A DNA stretch of 64,000 nt, from the NCBI GenBank assembly GCA_002794735.1, contig NBAZ01000005.1, positions 434,001 through 498,000 on the forward strand, read 5' to 3'. Below, piece after piece: positions 12,863-24,614 of the stretch; the first letter of the stretch is position 1, and the number at the start of each line of letters is the position of its first letter. The DNA comes from Pyrrhoderma lamaoense (lineage: Eukaryota > Basidiomycota > Agaricomycetes > Hymenochaetales > Hymenochaetaceae). Under the pieces are notes generated by a model. The model was not told where the DNA came from. It did not search any database and was given only the letters and a program-made list of their open reading frames with translations. Both the position numbers and the translations under genes were made by a program.

Positions 12863-13150
12863 TCATCCGAACATTCGTATAGTAATTAAATGTGATGGTA
12901 GCTGCGGAGGTGTGTCTCGTATGTTGTAGTTTATAACGAGCATATCATCATCGGCGAAATGATTTCGGAACTGCACCCAATCCGCGGCAACGGGCCCGAA
13001 CCCCGAAACGATACCAAAATGGGTGATCCGAGGGTTTTCCATCCATAGAATTCCACATTTATCGGAAAGATAGTTCATTCGTCGAGGATGGATGTACCAT
13101 ATGTTTTGACGGTTGACTTGGTAGAGCTTTTTTCTATGGTGTGAAGACAT
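12863..13150 (-). CDS. Hypothetical 95-aa open frame, possibly a gene fragment
   Basis: An uninterrupted minus-strand frame from Met at 13150. Its composition is protein-like rather than random: WYIHPRRMNYL, GILWMENPRITHFGIV and DWVQFRNHFADDDMLVI. No family is recognised with confidence. An in-frame stop lies just upstream, and no joining exon was identified. It may be a small gene, the last exon of an unresolved gene, or a relic. It sits in a poorly resolved stretch between dolichol kinase and the terpene synthase. Confidence 0.3.
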   Translation of the reverse strand: MSSHHRKKLYQVNRQNIWYIHPRRMNYLSDKCGILWMENPRITHFGIVSGFGPVAADWVQFRNHFADDDMLVINYNIRDTPPQLPSHLITIRMFG

Positions 13151-13897
13151 GGTGATTCAAATTGGTACGAAAGCTCTTTTCAAATGCTAAAGTAATGACA
13201 GTATTGCCAACAGTTGTTAGTCCTTTTGGTTCGGACTGTAGTATTTTACTGTTGCGATTTCCAACCACAAATTATGCGTGTATTCCTGTATTCCTCAAAT
13301 GGTACGGCACGATTTTAAAACAAGATCGTTCTCGGCAATGTGTATATCTCACTAACATTGCACTACTCCGATCTGTTCCTGCTGACGAATATGGCTATTT
13401 GTTCAGTCCGGATTCTATAGTGCTTTCTTATTTTCTGCGCTAAAGTCGTATTTTTGTGCAGCTCTTCTTGAAGCAATAGTCTTTCTCTTCATCTAAGTTA
13501 TTTATGTACATAGTAAACCTCAGGATGTATTGCACTGCGGTTTTTCTTCCGGCCATAAAGGAAGTATAGAAGCCAGGCAAACGAATTTATAAACCGGTTA
13601 TCACGTCCACTTTCTTCAGTGTGCATAATACACAATATCCAAATCGTTTCTCTTTTAATGATAAGAATGATAATAAATCATTAGATCAAAATAGGGTTTC
13701 ATCTATGTTACAGCTTGCTTCGATCTCCGTACCCGTATCAGGCCTTACACTTCTTGGTATCCAAAGGATCTCGCTCAGTAATTAAGAAATTTGAATTATA
13801 ATGCTTTCCTCAGACCAGTTACTTTCTCGTTTTACTGATACCTAGAAGTAATAAATAATCTTCGAATCAATGTATTATCGTCAGGTGACTTCAAATT

Positions 13898-14380
13898 TCA
13901 AGTGGCTTCGGAGAACAACTGGCCGAAAAGATCCATTGTTAAATTTTTGATTGCATCAAACCATCCATGATAAGCTTCTAAAAAGATCCTCGGTATAGTG
14001 TCCATTCTCTGTCTAGTGCAAGAAAGCTAGTAGAAGAATATTCTGACAAAATCGTTGTGTATGACGTATTTTTTTGACGTATTTTTTGAAATTTCACAAA
14101 GAAAGGTCGCAAAGTGCACAGAAATCTGTGAAAAGTTGTTATACACAGGAATCCGTCATATCCGGGAAAGGAGGGCCACATGAATGTGTTTAGTGGGCAA
14201 AACATTTATTTGTTATCAGCCACAACAAATTCCCGAGCGATCTTCATGATACACACCGCGACATTCGATTCCGTTCGTTCAATGTTTCCTCAATCCCGCC
14301 CAACAGCTGTGCACAGAAACGGGATTTTAGTCAGCATATTGTTGAAATTCGGATGGGTAGAGCCCCGTATCGTGTAGAGT
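13898..14380 (-). CDS. Unresolved minus-strand exon fragments of an unknown gene
   Basis: Several pieces on the minus strand look coding and lie next to plausible splice sites. One is LLGGIEETLNERNRMSR, after a TGCACAG acceptor near 14306 and before a GTGTGT donor. Another, ISVHFATFLCEISKN, follows a TTCACAG acceptor. A final piece, beginning MDTIPRIFLEAYHGWFDAI and ending DLFGQLFSEAT, runs to a TGA at 13898-13900. I could not assemble them into one phase-consistent model and do not recognise the family. Either a gene is present with an exon structure I failed to solve, or it is decayed. Confidence 0.35.
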
Positions 14381-14763
14381 GTTCAATCGAATAATAGGAG
14401 AAACGAGCTCGTAACCTCGATATTGTAGTAGGAAAAATGGAAAGAAATTCAACAAATAACACGTTTTCTTGGCTTATCTGGAAATTTTCTGACTCGCCAA
14501 TCAATAGAAATGTTCTATCTTAGTATTCTTTACTCGTCAAAAAAGCTTTAAACTACAACAACAAACACAGAGCAGTGCCTCCCGCTTGCGTGCTATGACC
14601 CTGAATAATGTCCGGTTGTGGGTACATCGAGATTCCCTTCCAACCTTTGATATAAAAAGTCGGTATCAAACGAAATGGGAAACACCATCAGCACCCAGTT
14701 GCTTGAGATCTCCTTTCATTCAGCCTTATCTTCCTTCACCAAACTCACTTCTCAGGAACGAAG

Positions 14764-15960
14764 ATGTCAGCAAAATCTACCAGCTTTGTGCTTCCAGACC
14801 TTCTCTCAATGTGTCCGTTTCCTTCATCAGTAAAGGCGGATTATGAAGAAGATGGGAAGGCTTCTCTTGCTTGGTTTGATACATTCAACGTCCTTTCTGC
14901 ACGTAAGAGGACAATGTTCATACACTCTAACGCCGACCACCTTGTCGCTTGTACGTATCCTTATGCTGGAAACGAGGAATATCGGACGTGCCTAGACTTT
15001 ATCAGTCTTCTTTTTGCCTTGGACGAGATCACCGATGACCAAAATGAAGAGGACGCCCGAGCTACAATGATCTCTTTCCTTCACACACTTGATGGGCAAA
15101 AGTGTGATGGCTCTGTCATTTCTCGGATGACCGCTAGGTAAATTGTTCTTTCCTGTGTTTCCAATGTTTTATAGCTAACCAGCATTGCCGTGTTTCCTCC
15201 CTCGTTTACATATAATACAGCTTCCGTGATCGACTTTTACTTAAGATTGGTCCTCGCTCTATGCGACGCTTGGTGGAAAGTTGCAGTGCATACATTGATG
15301 CCGTATGCCAGGAGGCCGCGCTTCGGGAGAGCGGGAAAGTCCTCAGCCTAGAGGAATACCGCATTTTACGAAGAGAAAATATTGCTCTCCGTCTGTGCTT
15401 CAGCCTCTTTGAGTACTGTTTTGGTATTGATCTTCCAGATGAGGTGAGTAATTATTCCAGTAGTTCGATACTTTCTCAGGCTGATGGAAGTTTAATTAAG
15501 GTGTTCGAAGATCAAACTTTCGCTCGCATGTTTTACGGCGCAGTTGATATGATAGCACTTGCTAACGTGAGATTAATAAATATTGATACAATTTTGATAT
15601 TTATAACTGACTCACTCCCACTAGGATTTGTATTCCTATAATATGGAACAGGCACGAGAAGGGCATCAGTGCTCAAATATAGTAACAGTCATCATGAAAG
15701 AGAAGGGTTTTGGTCTTCAGGAGACAGTGGACTTTGTGGGTTCACAATTTCAGAGCCACCTCTCAGACTTTACAACCGACAAAGCTGCATTGCGTAGCTT
15801 CGGCAAGAAAACGGATGCGGAGGTTGCAAGGTTCGTTAATGCCCTAGAGACCTGGGTCGTTGGCAATATCAACTGGAGTTTTGCCACGAAACGTTACTTC
15901 GGACGAGATCATGAAGAGATCAGAAGAACCCTTGTCGTGAAACTCGCACCTAGACTATAA
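14764..15960 (+). CDS. Sesquiterpene synthase (class I terpene cyclase)
   Basis: Predicted to ionise and cyclise farnesyl diphosphate into a sesquiterpene hydrocarbon or alcohol in the cytosol. Four exons join in phase (14764-15137, 15221-15443, 15501-15566, 15625-15960) to give 332 residues, the usual size for fungal Cop/Omp-type synthases. The first metal-binding motif is the DExxD variant DEITD at residues 87-91 in LFALDEITDDQN. The second is the NSE motif NDLYSYNME at 221-229, split across the last intron. Both are complete, so the gene looks active. The product cannot be predicted from these motifs. The fused mevalonate kinase lies convergent 490 bp downstream. No P450 or other tailoring enzyme was recognised nearby. 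Confidence 0.9.
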
Positions 15961-16450
15961 ACAATTAGACATCATGAAATGGACCTTACTCTAAATTATT
16001 TCTCTCATTTGGACCTTCTTGTACATGTACCATATTTCCTGGACCTCTTCTATCATTACCTATCTTAATTTTTTATACCTTTTTTGATTTTACTATCGTA
16101 GATCGAGTATATGCTGTTATTTCTCATCATCAAAAGCATGTGTTGGAGTCATCAATGTAACACTATAGGATTATAACAATGGATTTAGTGGATCTAATTT
16201 TTTTCGCAACAACGTTTTTTTTGATCTCAAATGAAATGTTACAAACACCAAGTAGACATGACGACCATAGATTTGGCGTTTTACATCCGACCCTGCAAAG
16301 TTTAAGAATCTATTAGATCTCTCATTTGAGCCTATCAAGCGAGGTGCAGTATACAAATTTCAAATATAACAGGATATTTATAGATACACAAAGTATTTCA
16401 ACATAACATGTAGTACATACGTGAGTTGACTCTTAGTTGAGTCATCCATA
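15961..16450. other. Convergent intergenic spacer
   Basis: Holds the 3' ends of the terpene synthase (+) and the lyase-kinase fusion (-). AT-rich with T runs. No open frame of interest was seen. Confidence 0.5.
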
Positions 16451-19400
16451 TCAGACATACAACCATCCACCACTCTGCTCCGCCCAGTTCACGAAAGACG
16501 CGGAAGCGGTGTTCTCGAATGCAGAGCGTAGTGTTGTTGAAGAAAAGACACCGGTTTCGTCGGAATCGGAAGAATCAGGAGGTGTAATTGGACCAGTGGA
16601 ACTTTCCGTAGATTGGTTGCCGTGAGCACCGTAGGGAGAAAGAATACCGATACCTGACCCACCAACGGAAGTCAGGTATGGCTCAAAGCCATCCGATATT
16701 AATTCAGACATAAGCTGTTTCAGATTATCGTCGGAATAGCCTGCAAGGCAATGTCATGCATCAGATGGCAGTGAGAAAGACAACCCCCATATCGGGTAGC
16801 AAGTAGTTGATGGTGGCACATAAACAGAAAATGAGAAACTAAGAACTTACCGTCTGGGACTAAGGTAACAGCACATCCACCACCCCCAGCTCCAGTCAGC
16901 TTTGTTTGAAGGTTGTATGCAGCAGTCTTCGACTTGATAGCTTCAAGCGAAGGATGTGATACTCCGAGCTCACGTAAATGTGCGTGGTTTTCGTTTATGA
17001 GGCTCTATTGTCATCCGTAAGAAGAAACTCCAAAACAAATTTTACGAAAAGTCCCTTACACCTATACCTGATAGCTGTTCATCACGAGAAAGCTCCGGAT
17101 CAGCCAATATTCTACGGGCTTCATCACTTATGCTCTGGATTGCGCTTAGGATTCCGTTGACCGTTTCGGGTTCCTTTAGGAACAATAAGTTAAAACTTGT
17201 TTTGATTTTTTTTTCAGATTTGAGAGAAGCCACAAACATTTTGTTTCTTGTTTGCGACTCCTGCGACGAGCGCTTTCGTGTTTCTCGGAACTTTAGTATC
17301 AATAAGCAAGAACTTGAGTGACTTGAAGCTGTGAATAGAATTATGATCGTTGATTTGGGAGCTGTTATCAAGACTACATACCCATGAATTGGCTCCATTC
17401 CACTTTTCTTTCCAAATCCTGGACGTGTGTATGCGAGAGCACCACCAAAAACGGCTACGCTATTATCGACACCACTTGGGTTACCGTGAAGCACCTTCTC
17501 TGCCACAAACGCCCATCGATTAACTTCCTCTGCAAGGTCTGAGGCAAGAGCACGGCGGCCTTGGTGGCCTACATGGATATGTCCAGGATCCCCTGCACCA
17601 CTGGGTCCAGAGGAAGGAGCTGGTCGTGCTGGGATAGAGATACGTCTCATGACAAGTAACAAGGCGCTTGCTGCACAAGTAGAGAAGGACGCAGATGAAC
17701 CCAAGCCTGCACCAACTGGGAGAGAACTGCGAGCAGAAAAATGAAGTGCTGGTCGAGCATCAGGCGCTAGTGACATGTACAGATAGAGATAGGTTATTGC
17801 GGCATTGCGAGCTGCGGGATGAAGATGTATCGACTCTGGTACAGTGCGAGATGATAGTGCTTCAATTAATTTTGGATCGAGAGTTTCTGGATGTTCTGTA
17901 CCAGAAGGCACGTAAGTAGCAGATTCCCAAGGAAGTTCACTAATCTTCCATTCGTGACGATAGTCTCCGAGATCAGGGAAGTGCAAGGATACCATGTCGT
18001 CGTGTCTAGGAGTAGTAAGACCATAGCAGCGCAGATCTACAGATGCTGCCAGAGCGGTCTAAAATTAGTAGCATGGGGGTTACTTCAAGTCTTTTCAACC
18101 TAGATAAAATTGTCACATACAACACCATGAACAACAGCATGTTCGCCGAACAAAATAACCTTCCCAGGTGCACTAACAAACCATTCTCTGTCCTCTTTGG
18201 GACGGCCCTCAGGTTCGTTCAATGCAAGCTTTTCCACTGCACGGCTAATTGTATGACCTTCACGTTTTAGAGAAGCACGAACATAGTGATGTCCATCAAC
18301 ACCTTGCTCGAGTGTGATCGCACCTGCTTCAAGTAACGCGTGCTCAAGATCATCTAGAAGGTCCGCGGGGTCTTCTATCCCTACACACAAACGAATCAAG
18401 TCCTCAGGAAGACCACGAGCAGCACGTGTAGCAGCATCAATAGAAGCATGTCTTAGGATTACCTTAGTTTTTATATCTCGGGAAAATAAGGAAACTGGAC
18501 TTACGACATAACACAAGGCATGCTTATAAGTGAGTTAACACACCCGAAACTGACACTGATTCCCCATAAGCGAGTAGCCCCAACTATACGCTCACTTAGA
18601 GCCTTGTCTCCTGTTGTAAAACTCAACACCGCGCCTGCACCATTGGCGATACGTTCGTGAATCTCACGGCCCGGATGATCCTTCAGCCCGGGGTAGTTCA
18701 CAGAGAATCCAAGATGATGCAGCATCGTAGCAACTGCCATGGCGGTCGACTGTTGACGGTCCATACGGATAGCAAGAGTTTTTGTTCCACGAAGGAGGAG
18801 GAACGAGTCGAATGGTGAGAGACCGTTCCCAATTGAATTTATAGTATGAGCCATAGCCTAGTGATACGAACCATATACATAAGTGATACTCGAATGTTGT
18901 GTTACGTTCCGCTCTTACCTTCCCGAGATCATCGCGGTTGCAAGTAATGACGCCGGCCATAAGATCGTGATGACCGCTGAGATACTTAGTTGCGCTATCA
19001 TAAACAATATCCGCACCATGCTCAAGGGGCCTCTGTAAGTACGGACTCATCATTGTGTTGTCGACGACAACGATTGCATCTGGAGCTCGCTCCTTCACAT
19101 CTGCAGATATTTTTGCAAGGTCTGCTATCTTCAGCAATGGGTTGGTCGGGCTCTCAAGTAGTACCATTGCAGTTTTTCCGGTTTTCACATACGGAAGTAT
19201 ACTATCGGGATTTGTTGTGTCGACGTGATGCACAATGACACCACCGTTTGACTTAAGGAAATTAAGAAGGCGATTGGTTCCACCGTATAAATCATCTCCT
19301 GCAACTACTTCGTCTCCTGGTTTGAGTATACGGGTGATAACGTCCATAGCCGCCATTCCGGATGAAACAGCAAACGCATGCTCTGCGGAGGACATTTTTG

Positions 19401-19689
19401 CTAGATGATGTTCTTAAATTGATGATAAGTGAATACATGCACTATTAAAACCAATCAAGATTCACTCACCGAGATGGCTACGAGTAGGATTTCCACTTCG
19501 TGAATAGTCAAATGCATTCCCAACCCCCTTGAAGGTTGCAGACTGATAGATGGGAACTGAGCTTGAGTTGTATTGATCTTTCATGTCTGGGTTTTCGACT
19601 GTCGCACAAAGTGTCGCAAAACGATATGGCTTCCGAGAGCTCATGGGGGACTCGGGTCCAGGAGTTGGAAGCTCGGCGGGTGAAACCAT
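16451..19689 (-). CDS. Cystathionine beta-lyase / mevalonate kinase fusion protein
   Basis: Nine exons join in phase (19689-19470, 19400-18919, 18857-18505, 18451-18121, 18058-17382, 17328-17238, 17173-17060, 17004-16851, 16740-16451), giving 903 residues. Residues 1-396 form a PLP-dependent lyase of methionine synthesis, with YSRSGNPTRSHLAK, AVSSGMAAMDVITR and PLP Lys212 in SATKYLSGHHD, ending DLIRLCVGIEDPADLLDDL. Residues 397-443 are a linker. From 444 the protein is a GHMP mevalonate kinase: VSAPGKVILFGEHAVVHGV, PVGAGLGSSAS (576-586) and KLTGAGGGGCAVTL (791-804). Exon 18451-18121 encodes the lyase end, linker and kinase start with no stop. There is no Met between the domains; the next kinase Met is about residue 483. 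The fusion would link methionine and isoprenoid synthesis on one polypeptide. Both active sites look complete. Confidence 0.88.
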
Positions 19690-20305
19690 GATGCCTCAAA
19701 CCTCTCGAAAGTGGAAGTAAGAGAGGAAGAATGATGGTGTGCGATGGAGAGCGCATGTTTTTGTTATTTTGCCTAAGCGACTCAGATTGCGTGCTCGTTA
19801 TAAGAATTGCATTTATCCAATCCTAACTTAGTAAACCGGGACACAGCAACTACTATATTGTAGCACATAGGAAATTATAAGCACAACCATTGAACGAAAC
19901 AGAAGCTGAGACTTTTTGTACAGACAGAGTAATTCTGTGCATAAATGTTTCTCTACGTGAGTAGAATCTACCTTGTTCAGCTCAGCATGTGAGAGTTCAG
20001 GTACAAAGAACAACGCAAAAATTACTACCGAAAAAACATGGTATACTCTGCTTCTCCAGATAATAAGTACATACTCAAGCATTTGAAAGATAACATATCT
20101 TCACGTTATCCTGGGGTTTCATGATTTTAAAGGTACGTGTATCATCAACATGATGTGAGTCATTAGAACCATTCATAAACAAGATCACAATATTCCAGTT
20201 TTGGAAAAGTGAAATTAGAAGTACAATATACTTGATTCAACGTTACTGCTGTCATTCATTCCCTGGCTCGACCAAACAAATAAAAGAAAGAAAATTGATG
20301 CTCAT

Positions 20306-21340
20306 TCAATGCTTCGCACCCTTCAGTGTCAATCGCAACTCAGTAGATGCGCCCCCAACAACTGTCATCTCAGGATCAATATTTTGCGCAAGTTTGCTAT
20401 TCCACCAATCAACACGTTCGCGTGTCTGTGTATCATTATCAGGAAGTTCAGGGAAGTTCCGTAGGGCTCTACCATCATCAAACGTCTTTGAAGGTAGACT
20501 CCACGAATGCATCATACGATCCCGGTTCATACTTCTCCAGCTGTTAAGGCTTTTTTTGTTTGATTAGAAAGTTTCTAGAATTTGTGAACTCAAGAATCCT
20601 TGACAAGACTTACAAATCTTCTTCCATTGGAGTCGGATCGTTCGCCTCACACACATACATTTGGGTGACCAGGTCTTCATGTGACTCTTCAGTAGTACTA
20701 TCCTTTACCGAAGATGGCCAGAAATGCAAGTGGAAATGTCCTGCGCGAAGAGCAGATCCTACACCATAAGCACCAGGGACTACAGTAAGTACTTCTGCGT
20801 ATCCATTCGCGTCTGTAGTGACCCTTCCACGTAATGTATAACTTTTTAAAGTAATACTCTCCTATTGTACTAGCTTGCCACCAGTCAAGAGTCACTCCAG
20901 ACAGAGGTTTCCCATCGGCTGATAGCACACGCACAGTCATCAGGTAGGGTCCAAACTCTTTAGGCACAAGTCAACCCCATGCCCATATAATTGTATATTA
21001 TCTATAAGGATGACTAACTTTTCAATAGGTCGGAATTCGCTAGGATACCTCTTCCAGGCTCAATCTCTCTTGAAGGTGCACCTAAGATATAGTATGGTCC
21101 TATTGTATAATATATATATATATATATATCAGGTACTGTAGCTTTGATTAATTATTCTGGGTAAAACCAACCTTCCATGTCTGCTCGCTCGTTCTTTCTC
21201 CCACATAATTTACTCCACAAATAAGGATTCTCGTAGGTAAGGGTCATGAGTATAGTACGGACTACAGATATTCCAAGCGTGAAGACTGAGACAGGCTTGG
21301 GGTGACTTTGAACTAGTGAGGAGAACTTATTGTCCGACAT
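20306..21340 (-). pseudogene. Intradiol ring-cleavage dioxygenase-like gene with a frameshift
   Basis: Resembles fungal intradiol dioxygenases, iron enzymes that open catechol-type rings. Exons 21340-21172, 21099-21019, 20957-20614 and 20540-20306 give GPYYILGAPSREIEPGRG, TVRVLSADGKPLSGVTLDWW, GRVTTDANGYAEV, ALRAGHFHLHFWPS and, near the end, RVDWWNSKLAQN. The third exon is out of frame with itself unless one base is dropped from the run of five T at 20843-20847 (plus strand). With that base removed the text reads GEYYFKSYTLRGR, the expected family sequence, and all exons join in phase to 275 residues. No intron restores the frame. It is either a real frameshift or a homopolymer sequencing error; the rest of the gene is otherwise well preserved. 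An AT microsatellite lies in intron 1. Confidence 0.72.
21111..21129. repeat. (AT)n microsatellite
   Basis: About nine TA units inside the first intron of the intradiol dioxygenase-like gene. Confidence 0.85.
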
Positions 21341-21837
21341 TCCGAAAGCTCTGATATTAGGGAGAAACCAGAGAGAGGGGTAAAGGGGTGGGGATGAATG
21401 AAGATATAATCTTCGAAAGACGGACTAGGTATCCCTTAAATAGTATTCCATAAGCGGACAGGTGAATCGAGTTTTCTCCAATGTGAACAGACATCACTTT
21501 GGTCACAGGCTCAGAATCCCGCGTCGGACCCATACAAATCCTAACTCTTCTTATTGGCGTTTTTAGATCTACGAACACGCCCTTGAGAGGTGAAGCGGAG
21601 ATAAGGCCAGTAATGTGTATGCTCAATCCTAATTTGCAGACATAAGGCGGAAGCATATCTGTTTTGTTCTTTTAGGGATCCGAGTCGGAGGTGCAGAATT
21701 TAAAGTATAGCACTCAAGTTGCCATCGGAGAATACAAGACCAAATTCGTGTACGTCCAACACGTGCACGTGACTCCGTTTCAGTACACGGTCACGGCTCG
21801 GACTTTCGCTCGCTTTCATCACAAATTGTGTTCAACG

Positions 21838-22829
21838 ATGGCCGCCGCTATAGGTTCACGTCCACTCGACCTTGCTGCAATATTAGAATCACAAACACCC
21901 GTTATAGACTTACATCTTAAAGATCTTGAAGTATCCTCAAAACGTTTCCTTAAAGCAGTTTCAGCATATTCAGCTCGTGCTCTCGAAGAAATAGCACAGC
22001 GACGTGCACGCCATGCAGCTGAACTCAAACGTGTGGCAGAGAAGAGTACCCAGCTTGAATCAGAAATACAAGCATGTAAGCTAAAAGAAATCGAACTCAT
22101 GAAAGGTACGTAACCCGTTGGTTTCTTCTGTGATTTGAACTAATATTAAATACTATAATTACTATAGTACTCGAGAGAGAACAGACGGAAAGACGCGAAG
22201 CAGAAGCGGTGGTCACGGAACTAAGGCGACAATTCTCATTAGTCAAAGATAAATGCACCGCCGTTGATATTGAAATTGATACACATACAGCTGAGGTCAA
22301 TTCTTTAAGACGAGGTTCGTGGCTTTCTGATTGGCAAACCGATCTCATAGTCGAGCAATGAATGACCTTTATGCTTCATAGACAAGCAAAAGGACATGAA
22401 TGTTCTTGACACGCACGCCTCACGTGTGATCCCAGAACTACGAGACTTAGAAATGCGGCTTCAGTTCACACTTGAAGGCATAGGAGGTACATGTTGTGTT
22501 AACAAGTCTTCCCATGCCAAGACTAACATCCACTCAGAGGAAAAAATTCTTTTGCGATTCACGCAAATTGACCCTCTCGAACCTCAAAAAGAATACAGCG
22601 TAGTCATTGATGCATCAGAACGTCTCTATAAGGGTATGGGAAACCCCTTTTCAATTACAAAGATGTTGTATTGAAGCTGATATTCTTCTTTATAATAGTA
22701 CCAATCACGACACCACCTATTCCCACAATACCCTTACTTGTTGACCACTTAAATAAGAGCCGTGATCTCTTTCAATTCATCAAAGATGTCAGATGCAAGT
22801 TCGTAGAGATGGCTAGGGGCCAAATCTGA
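21838..22829 (+). CDS. SPC25: Kinetochore protein SPC25 (NDC80 complex)
   Basis: Subunit of the NDC80 complex, which links kinetochores to spindle microtubules. Five exons join in phase (21838-22105, 22168-22314, 22382-22486, 22538-22633, 22699-22829), giving 248 residues, normal for the family. Residues about 20-165 are a long coiled coil rich in Lys, Glu, Arg and Leu (for example KRVAEKSTQLESEIQACK). The C-terminal RWD-like globular domain contains LLRFTQIDPLEPQKEYSVVI and IPTLPLLVDHLNKSRDLFQF, which match the conserved SPC25 head. The chosen Met (MAAAIGSRPLDL) is the first that leaves the coiled coil intact. An in-frame upstream Met at 21691 would add about 49 unlike residues. Confidence 0.88.
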
Positions 22830-23188
22830 TCCACATGAAATCTTGAGCATATCTGTAGGAGTATTTGTAATATACTAGCTTTTTATTTGTAACCTGTAAT
22901 ACATATACTTTAATAATGTAATGGTATCTACCTGTTGTTTACATACTTTCAATATTGCTATCCGAAAGTCTTGACTATTCACTATTCAAATCATTAACAG
23001 TCTTTATTAAGTTTATAACCCTATCGAGTGAGTTGCTTCATGAAGTTAATAAGTAGCATATGCGGAACATGTCGCAAAGAACTTAAAAAAAGGGGTATGG
23101 GGTTATTGGCGTTACATCATATGGTTCTACCGTTCTCTTATCTCCCACTCATGTGTTTTGTTTCAAAGGCAAACCAATGAATATAGCA
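22830..23188. other. Convergent intergenic spacer
   Basis: 3' region between SPC25 (+) and the ThuA-like gene (-). AT-rich; nothing else seen. Confidence 0.5.
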
Positions 23189-24614
23189 TTAATGTAGCCA
23201 AACGAAGCCAATAACGATTCCCAATAAGCTCGTAAATGAAAGAGCTAGCACCGGAGTCGAAATAGAGCTGAAATTCAGAGTACTTGAGGAAGCGGATGCT
23301 TCAGATGTACTGTATGCAGTTACAGTGTCATAATCGATGGTAAAACCTGAGAATAAAAAACTATGCCTCACCTTCCGGAGCTCGAAGTAGAGCTATCGGA
23401 ATTCCCTACGATGCCGCTTGTGTTAAAAGCCTTTGTCATATTTGACTGTAAAGTCCAAGTCACTCCTCCCATGACATGAGCCATGAAAGTTTCATCCTAA
23501 ACGTAGCGAATTGTTCAATTCTGGGAAGAGGTCATTGTGGTATATTAAATTATGTAAGCTTACCATCCATGTTTCATTTAAATGCCCTAAGCTCGTGTAG
23601 AAGCTCCGGCCAGCAGTAATACCGGTGTCAACACCCGCACCGTGCTCTTGGTACCATGCTTTGACCCCACGATAATTAGGGTACTTATCTCTATTCTCTT
23701 CAGCATAGTAGTCAACTTACCGGTAGGATGAGGTGTGCCCTGATTGAACTGCCTTTCTCCAGTATCTAGTTCACAACTGTTAGGTCATTTGATCATTTCA
23801 TTGTACATGGCATCAAGCTACCTGTATAGCTTGATTCATTGGCGGATAGAATAACTATAGCGCCGATACTACGAGGATCTGACTTGAAGTTGTACCTTCG
23901 TAGTCCTATCAGCATAGAAGAGCATCGGAAGGGATGGCGTTACAAGTGGGATTACCCTACATTTCATCTTGGACATGCCACTCTGAAGGAAGCATGGATG
24001 TACTTGGGTGGGAAGAATCAAGTACATCAACAGTGGCATTCTGAAGCGCAGGATGGTAGTCAAAAAAGGCTCCTGTAGGGGGAGGAGATAGCTAAATTAT
24101 TTCTTAGAAATTTGGATAAATTCGCCTTCGCTCACCGACTTCGTCGCCAAACCAAGTTGTATTTCGAAGACTGTCTGAAGCACTATGCACAGCAATGAAA
24201 TTTCCACCTTTGTCTAGGTAGTTTCTAAGAGCGGACTTTCCAGAATCATCAAGTACTAGTGATACACATATGAGCAAAAATTGGAATTCTAGTGTCATTA
24301 CATGGCTACCATATCCTTACTTACATACCTTCGCCGGTTGTACTCACGAACATTACTGCGTCATAGTTCGATAAATTGTCATCCGTAAAGACTGTTTTAT
24401 CTTCTGTCGCATCAAACTGCAAGTTATAGGAGCCGCTTGTGCTCTGATTTTTGAGAGACTCGATGGCAGTAGGGATAGAATCATGTCTGAAATCCGCCGT
24501 CGCTGTGTATAAAAGTATGTGTGCGGTTGACAATTGTTGACCAAAACTCAATTTAGTACTAGTGCTTATCCAGAGAGTTGCCGATATGAGTGGTGATAGC
24601 GACAAAAGCATCAT
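23189..24614 (-). CDS. Secreted or membrane-anchored ThuA-like domain protein
   Basis: ThuA-like proteins share a class I glutamine amidotransferase-like fold and are tied to sugar metabolism in bacteria; their role in fungi is not established. The start at 24614 gives a hydrophobic signal segment (MMLLSLSPLISATLW). The domain follows: ILLYTATADFRHDSIPTAIE, NYDAVMFVSTTGEG, LDKGGNFIAVHSASD, AFFDYHPALQNATVDVLDS, LPSEWHVQDEMYNFKSDPRS, and QGTPHPT before YQEHGAGVD and FYTSLGHLNETWM. Exons join in phase, for example with acceptor ..ACTAG giving SSYTDTGERQFNQG. The C-terminus is Ser/Thr-rich and ends in a hydrophobic stretch (LALSFTSLLGIVIGFVWL), fitting a GPI signal or membrane anchor. Confidence 0.82.

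Noticed and set aside
18100..18516. Separate mevalonate kinase gene starting within the lyase region
   Set aside because: The in-frame text upstream of the kinase is lyase sequence and the spliced linker has no Met. The ATG at 18516 belongs to another frame of the previous exon.
17042..19689. Cystathionine gamma-lyase or gamma-synthase instead of beta-lyase
   Set aside because: The start (FATLCATVENPDMKDQYNSS) and SATKYLSGHHD resemble fungal beta-lyases most. The family is close, so reaction specificity is not fully certain.
20830..20880. 47-nt intron to repair the intradiol dioxygenase gene
   Set aside because: Removing it does not restore the frame and would delete a conserved segment. 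A single extra T fits exactly.
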